From Lepeophtheirus salmonis (taxonomy: Eukaryota; Arthropoda; Copepoda; Siphonostomatoida; Caligidae), in assembly GCF_016086655.4 (NCBI RefSeq), contig NC_052138.2:16244001-16308000 (forward strand): a DNA stretch of 64,000 nucleotides, in the 5' to 3' direction. Shown in pieces: positions 23,364-34,580 of this stretch. The translations under genes were made by a program, and so were the position numbers. Within the stretch, counting starts at the first letter, position 1. Each line of letters starts with the position of its first letter. The notes under the pieces are model-generated. The model ran no database searches. It was given only the letters and a program-made list of their open reading frames with translations, and had not been told where the DNA came from.

Positions 23364-25326
23364 ATAACATTTTAAATTAATAGATTACCTTTTTAGAGTG
23401 TATAAAAGGTCAAAGGCCACACAAAAACACACAAAAATTATAACTAATTTATATTTTAGGGTGTCATTTTTTAGGATGACCTGTTAATTCTGTTGTATTT
23501 TAATGCTAAAGTTATGTTTGTAAAGTCTTCAAATAGCGTTTTTTGACCTCTATAATATTTCAATTTTAAGTTTATGTTGCTGAATTTCTGAAGTTTTAAT
23601 TTTAAAGTTATGTTGTTGAATTTCAAAAGTTTCATTAAAGTTCCTTTTCTCAAGTGATACATACATAAGAATATAATCTTTATTTTTCATTTTGAAGAAA
23701 AACAAATTGTAGACCAACGAAATATTTCGGAGACTCAAACGATCAGAACCACTGTACTTCCCTACGATTGGCAACATCTACAAATTTTCATACAATAAAT
23801 TAGTAATTAAAATGAAGGAACTTTATCTTAATTTGAAAACAATAAATTCTTGAATATCCTAGACATTTCCCAGCCAGCTAGCCTTTCAATAATAATTTAT
23901 ATAATAATATATTAGTTGAATATTTTATTGTGGTTGTCATACTATAATTTATAACTATTCCACGTCGCCAAATAGTAGTTCAATCAATCATTTAATTTTA
24001 GGGTAATATTTGAAACCCCCGAAAAATGTCCGTAAGTAAAGTATGATGGATTCACTACAAATTATAATTCCAAATCCAAGTAGATATTTGTTTAAGGTAT
24101 TTTTAAAGTTAATGTCCAAAAAAAATATTGAAATTATTATATAATTAAACACATTAATTTGCACTAAAAATACATTATCAACTTAAGTTAGTGTTTATAG
24201 AAGATAATTTAGACTCATTCAAATCATATTAATTCTCTTTGATCATTTATTTATCTATGGTCAAATTTATTGGTTGAAATAATTAATTCAATTATTTTTA
24301 CAACATTTAACAAATATCTACATTATAAAAATGGTTTCAGATTCTTTTAAACGTTAGTCTTTGAAATACATTCAAACAATTTTTGTATATCTTATGAGCT
24401 TAGAATCTTAAAAATAACGACATATAATAAAAACATTATGGGCCATGCCTGAAAAATCTGTGTATGGATAGACTAGGTTTCTTAAATTTTAGTAATATCA
24501 GCCTAAAATTACTTCAAGACTTTTTTACTATTGGGCAATGTTATTTTAGAAAAAATGTATCTATCCAATTATACTTAATGAAAAGGCCTCATTATATAAA
24601 CATCAAGAAATAAATATAATAGATTTTCTCATCTTTTTAGGATTTACTCAGTGTATATTTAACTAACTGAAATCATTAGAAGTATGCTCCTGAATAAGTT
24701 ATGCATTGGATTTAATGTATATTACTTTTGCGAAACGTCAATAAATTAAAATCAATCATACTAAAATTACCACTCCTTTTCTACTTTATATGAAATAATG
24801 GCGGAAACAAATTTATATATTGAAATATTTTCATTTATACTTATAAAAACATGACATCCACAGCAGATTTGAAGGGGAACTCTTTCACTTTCTGTAGAAG
24901 GTTAGTTTAATAAGAAGGAAAATACATTATAAGTTATAATTTACTATGATTGCGATAGACTTCATTATAAAAAAATAGACGAGTATATGTAATATATGTA
25001 TATCCGTTAATTGGACCAATTATGTAGGATCTCTGTCCAAGAATAATTATTTCTACATAATAAACATCATATAAAAAAGCCTTGTTGAATGAATGACCAT
25101 TTATTAATGGTGATATAGAAATAAAAAGGATTACAGTAATTTGCTTGTATCCTTTTTAACGAAGTCACGATTCTCTTGCTCCTTTCTAAGTTTTTTTTTA
25201 TTTTCACTTTGGTTGATTTGATACAATATATTACATAAAAATGAGTAGGTAGGGGGGGGGGGAGTAGGCTGCTCTCTAGGTGATATAAGAAAAGGGAACA
25301 ACAATTTTTCCATCTCATTTACAAGG
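23364..25326. other. Gene-free AT-rich stretch upstream of tryptophan hydroxylase
   Basis: I recognise no gene or element. An 11-base G run lies at 25252-25262, about 65 bases before the presumed start codon of the next gene. At 23471-23662 on the minus strand a short self-similar ORF (repeats of a KFxNINLKLK-like unit) reflects a simple imperfect tandem repeat of about 36-45 bases at 23490-23640. Confidence 0.45.
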
Positions 25327-28300
25327 ATGAACGCTACTGGTAAGCAACTCATAGCCTTTTGGCTTCATAAAAAAGGTGAGAAGTGGATGGTCAAATCCTT
25401 GGATAAAAGTGACTCAGAGGTAAGCTACTCACTATGGTGTATCATTGAATTTATGAAATTGGTAAAAAATTTTTATTACATCTGTTCGATACCTAGTTAT
25501 TAGATACTTCTAAGTAAATTGTTTGAAATAAAGCAAATTCATATTTGTGTATTTCCTTTGTCGTGTTCCAATTAGGAAAACTTTAATCATCACAAATGCG
25601 GTCTCTATCACTACATAACTCCAAAAAATGTTTTTAAATCCATCATTATTATCAGACTCAAGAATGTGGGTCAAGAGATTTCGAAGGTTCTTCATTTACT
25701 GCAAGTACATAATTGAATAACAACTTACAAAATATGTATTTGTATTGGTATAATTAATGTATTTATTAAACTTTTCCAAGATAAGAAATAAAAAAGTCGT
25801 TCATATGGAGACTCGGGTAGTGGATAATGCCTTTCAGTTTTATGTTGAGATTGAGTCTTCTTCAAGTAAAGATTGGAGTGAAATTCGGAATATCCTTGAA
25901 ACACTTAATGGTATTGAGATTGAAGCGGCTGAGGAAAAACATGAGGACTTTGAAGCCCCTGTAGAAGTTAATATTGGTGGGGATTCATATTTTATATAGG
26001 GGGGAGAGTGAGGATAGATGTAACAAAAAAATTTTTTTTTTTTAAACTGTCATAAGTTTCACAATTTAAAAGATAATTCAACGCCCGGGTAACATCTATA
26101 GTAGTTAGCTAAGACAAATAATTCAAAAGTATTTTTGATGTAGTACAATAATTAGTATTGGTGTTTTCGAAACTAGCCAAAAGTAGGATACTTAATACAC
26201 CAGGAGGAGACATGTTACAACAGGAAGAAACATGTAAAAACTGCAATTTGTTATATTCAAGCATTTATTCTACTTTTTATTATAGTTTTTCAGCATAAAG
26301 TAAATACTTATAATTACATATATAAGATAAACAAATAAAATATTTACAGAAATAGAGCATAGTTAATAATAAAATTTTGAAAATATTTTTTTTTAACAAT
26401 TTACTGTGATTGATAATTAAATTATAACATGAAATTACACACAAAAAACAACAACATAATTAAATGTAATATATATATATAGTACAGTATATATCATAAA
26501 AATGGGGTGTAACACTGTAACAAGTCTCCTCCATAGTGTTGGAATCATAATTAATGAACTGAAACCAATAATATATTACAAGCATGTTTATTAATTGAAC
26601 AACCTGCTTGACTATGATATTTAATTAAATTAAATTAAAATCTCATGTTTTATAATAGAAATATATCTCAATAAACAAAATCCTAAAATGTTTACTTTTT
26701 GTGTCAAAAATTTCAATGTCGAAATTCTCTATACCTGTAAGCTTTAGGCAACCCGGGTTTTATGTTGATTCGATAAACAAAGGAAGACATTCAATTGTAT
26801 AAGAACAAGGTGGTTAAATAACTTTATATTTTAAAGCTATTGTCAGTGTAACTTGTCTCCTCCATAACAAGTATCCTCACTATCCCCTATTATGTACCTA
26901 CATATCTCTTATATAAGAAAATTCCATTGGATTCCTCATATTTTCAGATTTGGAGGAAGCAACATGGTTTCCACGTTCCATAAATGATATTGATCACTTT
27001 CAAAAAGTATACATGGCCGGCACTGGTCTTGACGCAGATCATCCTGGCTTTAGAGATGCAGTATATAGAAAAAGGAGAAGAATGTTTTCAGAAGTTGCAA
27101 TTTTTCATAGACAGTAATAAATCTTTTTACGATAAGAATTATTCATAAATAAAAATAATATTTAATTAATTTAGTGGAATGCGAATTCCATGCATCAAAT
27201 ATACGGAGGAGGAAAAAAATACATGGAAAACCATATTCAATGAACTTACAAAACTTCATGAAGAACATGCTAGTGAGGAATATAACGAAAATTGGAAAGA
27301 ACTAGTTAAATACTGTGGATATAGGTAGTCCTTTTAAATAAATAATGTTCTAGGAAAATGTATCTGTTACATAGGGAAGACAATATACCTCAATTAGAGG
27401 ACATCAATTCATATTTGAAAAAGAAAACTGGATTTCAAATTCGACCAGTTGCTGGTTATTTATCACCGAGGGATTTTCTTGCTGCTCTTGCATTTCGAGT
27501 ATTCCATTGTACCCAGTACATTCGCCATGGATCAGATCCATTCTATACCCCTGAACCGTGAGCCAAATTGCCATTGTTGAATGTTTTGCTTAATTCATTG
27601 CTTTTTTCTTCATTCTTCTAAAAATAAGAGATTGCTGCCATGAGATTCTAGGACATATGCCTTTACTAGCTGATGCAAGTTTTGCCCAATTTTCTCAAGA
27701 AATTGGATTAGCTTCTCTTGGAGCCTCGGAAGTTGACTTACAAAAGCTAGTTGCAGTAAGCAGTGATAAGATATTTTTAAGTCGGAATGAATTTTAATTT
27801 TCTCATTCTGCAATGCGTCAGTGCTACTTTTTTACAGTTGAATTTGGTTTATGCAAAGAGAATGGAAAATTAAAAATCTATGGAGCAGGGTTACTATCCT
27901 CTGTTGCTGAAATCAAACATGTTATGGAGGGTATAGAGAATGGAGGGATTTATATATCTCGTTTTTCTGTAGAGGAGGTCTCTAACACCGAATGTATGGT
28001 TACAACCTACCAGAAGAGATATTTTTATACAGACACAATCGAAGACGCAAAGCAAGAACTTAGGTGAATAGGATATTGCCTCAGATTAATTTGACTAAAT
28101 ATTGCCTCTTTCCTTAGGGAATTGGTGTCGAAGATTATAAGACCTTTTGAGGTTCGGTATAATCCTTACACTCAGTCTATCGAGACTTTGAATACTTCAG
28201 GAGAAATAATGGATGCTGCACAAGAGCTCCAAGGTGATGTTTGCTTAATTGCCAATGCAGTTAAGAAAATGAAGGTAAAATCCTAGTTATTTATTTCTAC

Positions 28301-28451
28301 AATATTTATTTATAATTGTGAGAAATGAACTTTGAATTAGGAAATAACATTTATTTCCCTCATTTAGGAAAAAGGCCATGACATTAACATCAGTGGAATA
28401 ACGGATCTTCTTGATTTAAAGAGCAGTATTTCCAAAAGAGATGGATTTTAA
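25327..28451 (+). CDS. TPH: Tryptophan hydroxylase (aromatic amino acid hydroxylase)
   Basis: This iron- and tetrahydrobiopterin-dependent enzyme performs the first, rate-limiting step of serotonin synthesis. There are nine exons: 25327-25419, 25781-25976, 26948-27113, 27175-27324, 27375-27557, 27629-27755, 27822-28063, 28118-28274 and 28368-28451. Phases close exactly and give 465 residues. An ACT-like regulatory domain lies at ~8-95. The catalytic domain begins WFPRSI. Iron ligands His267 and His272 (CHEILGH) and Glu312 (TVEFG) are present. CYFFTVEFGLC has Phe where phenylalanine hydroxylase has Trp, and ECMVTTYQ also favours the tryptophan enzyme. The donor of intron 2 (G|GTGGGG) is weak and that junction is the least sure. 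Its 3' end lies 64 bp from the end of the convergent glucosidase II beta gene. Confidence 0.9.
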
Positions 28452-28515
28452 TAATTATTCAATAGACAAATGTATAAATACATATTTATAAAATATTAAT
28501 AAAATAAAGATAATT

Positions 28516-30138
28516 TTAAAGCTCGTCATGGAGCCCAATATTATCTCTTGAGACCGGGAAACAAGCAGCCGGAGTTTCGAATTCAAATACGTATTCACAT
28601 TTACCCGGTTCACTCACAGAAGTTAATTTATTTTCTATACCACAGGATACAAGAACTGAGGTTGACCTTTGGGGTCCATTCCAACATTGAGTTCCTTTTT
28701 CGTACTTCATTTCAGAATATGCTTTACTCCAATGAGCCCAATTGCCTAAACGAGTCTCAGATCCACCATTTTTACTCCTTTGAGTACAATGGTCAAAAGT
28801 ACACATTTTGTAGATGTATTCTTGGTCTATGAACTCAAAGCACTCATTTGTGAGAGCCAGGAATTCTTTTTGATGACCATAATCTTTATCAACAATAGAT
28901 CTAAGATGTAAAATATCGTTTTCAATGTCCTTAACTTTACGATCATAGTGATCATAATCAGCTCGGGCCTTATTGGCATCATCAATGAGCTTCTGAGTTT
29001 CAGTATCATATCTAACCGAATTATCAGTTGCTTCTTCTTGATTATCTTTTGCAGTCTCCTCTTCTTCCTTATCCAGATGTTCCTCTTCCTCTTCACCCTC
29101 GTCCGTGTCTTCATTGGTACTTTTCAAATGAGGAGGTTTAACGTCATCCTCCTCATCATTATAATCTTCATAGTCAGCCCCATCTTTTTGGCCTCCATCC
29201 GTATCATGTTCCACAATGGGTTTAGATGGAGTCCCCTTACTTTCAAGTACTACTTGCATGAGAGGCCAACCCTGTACTTTAAAAGTCTCATAGTCATACG
29301 AGTTTAATCCAGACATATAAAAGGCTGCTTCCTCTTCAGAGACAATACCATCGTTATTTTGATCAAATTTTATGTTATGTTGAAGTTCGCTAGCCTCAAC
29401 GTTTCCATCCGAATTAACATCCAAATTATTGAATCGATCATAGAACTCCTCTTCCTTCTCGAGTCTCTCCTCCTCTTCTTTCATGAGGCGTTCCTTTTCT
29501 TCAATTTCTTTGTAAACTTCTAGAGCGGCCCTCTCCAGAGTTTCAGCAGATTCCTTGATGGAATTGGATGTACTTCTTTGAGCCTCAAATTCTTTAAGTT
29601 CATTTTCCCTGAGAACAAGTTCCTCCGTTTTCTGAGAGTATATCTTTTGTGCACTGAGGACCAAGCCCTCCTTAAGTTTAAGACCCTCCTCAATGATTAT
29701 CATACGCTGCTCCCTTTGAGCTCGAGCAAGAGCCCCCATTTCCAAGCAAATGTCATGACAACTCGAAGAATCCCACTCATCACTCCCATCACAGCAGTCA
29801 CAAATCCCATCATTTACACGAGACGACGGAATACGGGACTGCATAAACCCCATATTATGGCAGAAGAAGGATCCATTGGGGCATGCAGAAGTCCCTGGCT
29901 CATCACTTCCATCCTCACAATCACAGTAATCGTCATTCACTTTTCTGTAATCAATGATGGAACTCCCGTCTAGACACTGGAAATTCTTTGCAGAGTCGTA
30001 GAATGAGACAAAGTCGGGATCCACTCCTCGAGGATCTGTACTTCCACCAGAGACTCTAAAAAGAGCCCCTATAAACACTAATTGCAACATGAGTCTCATT
30101 TTCTCCGTCGCCCAAGGCTTGAAATTCCAATACCACAA
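28516..30138 (-). CDS. PRKCSH: Glucosidase II beta subunit (PRKCSH)
   Basis: This is the non-catalytic ER-lumen partner of glucosidase II, which trims glucoses from N-glycans in the calnexin cycle. It is a single open frame of 540 codons. A second Met at residue 14 (30099) starts a better signal peptide (MRLMLQLVFIGALFRVSG) and is the likelier start. In order there are two LDL-receptor-A-like Cys repeats (~50-125, with DDYCDCEDGSDEP and GICDCCDGSDEW), a coiled coil, and two EF-hand loops (DVNSDGNVEASE and DQNNDGIVSEEE, ~235-275). A Glu/Asp-rich stretch follows, then a mannose-6-phosphate-receptor-like domain (~430-530, YKMCTFDHC to SCGIENKL), ending HDEL for ER retrieval. The lack of introns over 1.6 kb is unusual among its neighbours. 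Domain order matches the animal family. Confidence 0.95.
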   Translation of the reverse strand: MWYWNFKPWATEKMRLMLQLVFIGALFRVSGGSTDPRGVDPDFVSFYDSAKNFQCLDGSSIIDYRKVNDDYCDCEDGSDEPGTSACPNGSFFCHNMGFMQSRIPSSRVNDGICDCCDGSDEWDSSSCHDICLEMGALARAQREQRMIIIEEGLKLKEGLVLSAQKIYSQKTEELVLRENELKEFEAQRSTSNSIKESAETLERAALEVYKEIEEKERLMKEEEERLEKEEEFYDRFNNLDVNSDGNVEASELQHNIKFDQNNDGIVSEEEAAFYMSGLNSYDYETFKVQGWPLMQVVLESKGTPSKPIVEHDTDGGQKDGADYEDYNDEEDDVKPPHLKSTNEDTDEGEEEEEHLDKEEEETAKDNQEEATDNSVRYDTETQKLIDDANKARADYDHYDRKVKDIENDILHLRSIVDKDYGHQKEFLALTNECFEFIDQEYIYKMCTFDHCTQRSKNGGSETRLGNWAHWSKAYSEMKYEKGTQCWNGPQRSTSVLVSCGIENKLTSVSEPGKCEYVFEFETPAACFPVSRDNIGLHDEL

Positions 30139-30832
30139 ACTCTTAAGACAAAAGCTAATTTTTGGCTAGTGAAAACTCAGCACTACTCCTTATAATTCAC
30201 TCACTAGAGGGAGGCACATAAAGAATGTATCGACTGAGTGCTTCTTCGGTTTTCCTTTTCTTCTCATAAACCCAATTTCAACATCTATGGACGTAGTCAT
30301 AAACTCATGAAGCACGTGGTACAATTACCGGCTTTTCTATCCTACGTGGATAAGAAATAAAATATCCATGCAGCTAACGGTAATTAAATTATAAAGGATT
30401 AAAAAGAAACGAAGAACACGTGATCAATTTTTGTACAACATATTGGTCCTAGCGACACTTTTTTTGTTTGCTAGGGTCGTTGAATATTAGTCCATAACTT
30501 ACTACACAATATAAGTCTCTATAAATTCACCCTTTTAATTTTTAAAGCGAAGGGTAGAAATAGTGGGATCCAGCACAAGTGGAAATAAAATAAATGAAAA
30601 TGACCAAGCAATTTGTACTATTAGGGAATCATATAAATGCGACATCTTGCGTGGGAAAAAGATAAATTTACGATCAAGCTAACAGGCGCTATTTTTATTT
30701 GTTTAAAATTAAAGGCTACATGTGAGATGACAGAATGAGAACTAAAGAGAAAACAACGTGTCAGACATATGTATGGGGAGTGCTACATCGATCGATCAAT
30801 GTTATTTTTAAGTTATAAACTTATAAGTAACT

Positions 30833-30915
30833 AGTTATAACCAAGTTATATATACCTTGGTTATAACTCAGGTTGATAATTTTGGCTTTTTTATACTTAC
30901 CAAAATTATCAACCT
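30833..30915. repeat. Two adjacent palindromes, the second made of hAT-like terminal repeats
   Basis: AGTTATAACCAAG (30833-30845) pairs perfectly with CTTGGTTATAACT (30856-30868). AGGTTGATAATTTTGG (30870-30885) pairs perfectly with CCAAAATTATCAACCT (30900-30915) across 14 bases. The second arm sequence matches the outer terminal repeat of the zinc-finger elements at 11.4, 13.6, 18.8 and 20.6 kb, so it looks like a minimal or collapsed copy that keeps only its two tips. Confidence 0.6.
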
Positions 30916-31792
30916 TACTTAGTTATAAAATCGCACCCCTTTACACTGGTATGTTTTCCAAAATCAAGTATTGATTACATGCTGAAATTCAAATAGTCAA
31001 TCCGATGTATTTTAAACATTCTATAGTTATTGAATAAATTAATTTTGCTTGAAATATTTATATGGAAAATGAAAATTGTAAGACTTGTAATCATTTTTAT
31101 ATTCATACTTAGACCTTAAAAATCATTTTTAACTTATGAGACTGAATTTAAATAAACTTATTTTATTAAGTTTATATTTTTGGTTTGGACAATAGTAGAA
31201 TTTTTTTTATAAAGACAAATTTTTGACAAATAATTTTTTTTTAGATGAGACAAAAAACTTAAAAAATAATTTTTACTGAGATTCTGGTACGTCAACATCT
31301 CGAACAAAATGAAGTAAAGGAAAATGAGAAATATTTCATAGACCTATTGAGTCAATATAGACCATGTATTCAAATTTCTGTTATGAGTTAAGATACCCAA
31401 GAATTTGAGCTAGATTTTAGAACCTTTATTTAGTTAGAGACTGATATAATATGGTCTTTCAAATAAAAGGTATCAATTTCTAATTCTTTTATTTAGATGA
31501 ATAATTTTGCCTACTTGTAATACAATTTGCAGTATATTCAAAGGGTTGATTGAAATTGACAATAATTTGTCGCAGAATTCAAATGTAACCAATTATGAGA
31601 AAAATCATTCTAGCTTGATTTTGAGTTGACGGACTAGGGCGATCACTTTTTTTATCAGTTTGACAATAAAAAACTTTTTCAAGAAAGACACAATTTTGAA
31701 TTGTTAACTTCATAATTGTCACAACTAAAAATAATTGACAAATCCCCACACTCCGCAGTCTTAGGTCTGTAAGTTGATTATATAATTATTTG

Positions 31793-31840
31793 ATTAATGC
31801 TGTTCAGCATTAATACTTCATTAATCCTTACAGGATTAAT
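31793..31840. repeat. Two consecutive perfect hairpins
   Basis: ATTAATGCTG-TT-CAGCATTAAT (31793-31814) is followed after five bases by ATTAATCCT-TAC-AGGATTAAT (31820-31840). Both stems are perfect and share the ATTAAT base. No T-run or gene end is next to them. Function unknown. Confidence 0.5.
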
Positions 31841-32503
31841 TATTTTCGGGTTTCCAAACTCCTGATTGAATCCGTTTCAATATATACCTTATATACAAAT
31901 TGTACTTATTTAAATCAATTTTCTTGAAAGAGCATATTCTTAAAATTAGGGTGGCCAAAAATGAGGACTTACATGTTGCTCAATCCATTTTAAAGGAGTG
32001 GTGGGGAGTGGCCATTTCAAAAATTTTAGAATAAAATATTAGTGAATTTTGATTTTTGGTATTTCTTTGTTTATTTTTCTTAAATGTCGATGGTAAAAAA
32101 CTTAACATTTTAAGAATGAATACATATGTCCCTGGATGCTCCTAGCAGCATATAAATAAAGGACATGATTTAGAAGAATAAGAAAAATTGGATATTCTAC
32201 TTTAGATTATCTTCTTGGGACTTCGGGAAAAGCACATGAATTGTAGGAATAAATAAATTTTATAACGTCTGAAATGCATTATTATTTATATAACGAGTAG
32301 TTGAACGAAATGGAAATAATTTTCAACTTGCAGTTAACAACTTAGTCAAATTTGAGTTTCAAGTCCTGCTTTTCTACCTAATAATTAATTATTAATCATA
32401 ATTCAATCATAACATTCCATTTTTACGGAATGTTGCATGTTGTAATGTTAAATAATAACTACATGAAATATTATTAAAATTTAATTATTTTAATAAATAT
32501 TAA

Positions 32504-33771
32504 CTAATACGAATTCTTAGTATAGTCACGGTAAAAAGAAGACTTAGGACTCAATATGATGATTTCGGGAAGACCATCAATCACACTATATCTATGATCA
32601 CATAAAACATCACGAAATTTATGTTTCTTCAAATCAATTTTCACAAGAGAGTCTTTTTCCATATGTCTAAAGAAGGCCTCAACTTCCGAGGCAACGTAAT
32701 GTTGATTAGTGTCCCAAATGGGTGGTTCATCCTCAGGATTAAACACAACATAAATGTGATCAAATATATAGTCATCCTCAGATAATTCCTGAATAAAGTC
32801 TGATTGTTGAAACTCTGGATATACAAACATGACGGGCCATACGAGATGTGGACCATTGAGATGAAGTCTTTTGGCCTCAGGAGCAAAAGGGTGTACAGGA
32901 ATCAGATCCTGCAAAGTGAGTTCACTTTGGTCCTTGTGTTTAGAAAATACGAGATTGATTTTGCGAGAAGTTATCTCGCTAAGAAGGGACTCGAGCAATA
33001 TGCTCTCTTTATGAATCCGAAGTGCCTCTTTCCGTTCATTCCTTTCCTGTTCAGACTTTTTGGAGAAAGCCTTTGTCTTAATATCCTTTATTTCTTCATT
33101 ATCAGGGTCATTCGCAAGAATTCTTTCACACCACTCGATACACTCCTTGTATCTCGAGAGTTCCATAGAACATTTCGCTCCACGAATCAAGGCTTTTAAA
33201 TGAGAAGGTGTTGTTCGAATGGCAAAACGAGCATCCATCAATGAGGAACGATAGTTTTTTAGATAATATTGGGCTGCAGCTCGATTAGTTAAGAGCGTAG
33301 TGCGAAGATCTGGTAAGTCCTTAGTATATTTAAGGCCCTCAGAATAGGATGCCACGGCGATGCGATATTTCTTGTACTTAAATCCATAGTTTCCATCCTC
33401 TTTGTAATTAAGAGCGAGTTCTAGTGGACTGTTTTCATCCGGAGAGTATTTGATATCTTGAATGCCTTGCATTAAAGGACTGAGTTCCCCCTCGTTGGAA
33501 GAAGTTGCAAAGAAGGGATGTTCCTCCATCTCCTTTTCCCAATTATCCTTGGACCATCCCTCCACATATCGAGAAGAGCTATGATGAGCAAATCCATGAA
33601 ATTAAAATGATCGACATGAGTCAAAATGGAAATGAGTAATAAGAAATATACTCACTTTGATTCCAAGCTTTCTATGTATTGATCCAACTCCTTATCCATT
33701 TTTTCCATAAGGGTCATCCTTTGTGTTTCGTCCATATTGGCCATTTTTTCGCGTAATCCAGCATAATCCAT
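32504..33771 (-). CDS. TTC4: Tetratricopeptide repeat protein 4 (Hsp90/Hsp70 co-chaperone, Dpit47-like)
   Basis: The family (Drosophila Dpit47, yeast Cns1) links Hsp90 to DNA polymerase alpha and translation factors. There are two exons: 33656-33771 (MDYAGLREKMANMDETQRMT) and 32504-33578. They join at Asn39 across a 77-bp intron with GTGAGT donor and ATAG acceptor. The protein has 396 residues (human 387). N-terminal W-x-x-D-x-W-E-K-E-M (~47-57) matches the family motif, followed by HPFF. Three TPR units lie at ~92-200 (KEDGNYGFKYKKYRIAVASY, LLTNRAAAQYYLKNY, SHLKALIRGAKC). The C-terminal wheel-like domain (~250-390) contains LVWPVMFVYPEFQQSDFI. It is head-to-head with OGFOD3, about 810 bp apart. 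Confidence 0.92.
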
Positions 33772-33974
33772 GACAATGATTCCAGAGTGGGAGCTAGTGA
33801 AGAACTACTCTATTTTGAAATTTTGAATCAAAATTCTTAATAATATTATTCAATTCAAATGAAGCGAACATGGGCACATGGCTTGTTACAAGTGAATCAC
33901 AATAATAATATAAAAAATAAATTATTTAGTGGGATCTAAAAATTCTGTAAATCCTCATGAGTGTAATCAAAAAG

Positions 33975-34178
33975 AAAAGTATATGTTGGCAACCATGATT
34001 GACAACATATCTGCTGTCAGAGATCAGTGATCAAGTAGTATAAGTAGTTTTTAAGCAGCATAACAAGTAACAACTAATCGTCTATATGGCGGAGCTCCTT
34101 GCTCGGCAAGTTTGAATTTGCAGAGAAATAAGTAATAAAAGCACTAAAATGTTGCAGGTTACCAACTTAAACTTTTTT
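33975..34178. mobile_element. MITE with 20-bp inverted ends, copy 1
   Basis: AAAAGTATATGTTGGCAACC on the left and GGTTACCAACTTAAACTTTT on the right are inverted repeats matching at 17 of 20 positions. A related but shorter copy is at 49242-49386, sharing the ends and an internal AANNTTGAATTTGCA block. This copy lies between the start codons of TTC4 and OGFOD3. No coding content. Confidence 0.5.
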
Positions 34179-34580
34179 TAAATGAATGCTCACGAGGAAT
34201 TCGATAATTTTCACATTGCTAAAATATTACTATTGTTATAATGATTTGATAGAAGTCAAGAGGGCCCTACTTGTACTCTTAGTCCCAGCTCCACAGTTTA
34301 CCTCACTTGTTCGTAGCAGTGGAAGTATACTGTAGCCAGTCTATTCATGTCATCACTCATCAGTATTCAAATTGAAGTGGTCTTAGTTGCCCATTCCCCC
34401 TCTAGCTCCACTAATTCACCCTTCCTCCGTCATTCTTATTTTTCGCAGCAGAAACAAAACAATCAATACTATTAGTATTTATTATTGTAAAATAATTTTA
34501 TTTAGTAATTTTTTATTTCATTGTATTTCCTCTTACCTTATCTTTGCCTAATCTAAATAGTATTAACTATTATCACGAAC

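Larger units (their letters stand above)
30139..32503. other. Intergenic stretch with palindromes, no gene seen
   Basis: There is no supportable coding region. The structured parts are the double palindrome at 30833-30915 and the pair of hairpins at 31793-31840, listed separately. The rest is AT-rich with only short open frames. Confidence 0.5.

Noticed and set aside
28548..29973. Plus-strand open frames (28548-28832, 28948-29307, 29578-29973) inside the glucosidase II beta gene
   Set aside because: They are antisense shadows of the single-exon minus-strand gene, with Ile/Leu-rich translations and no motif.
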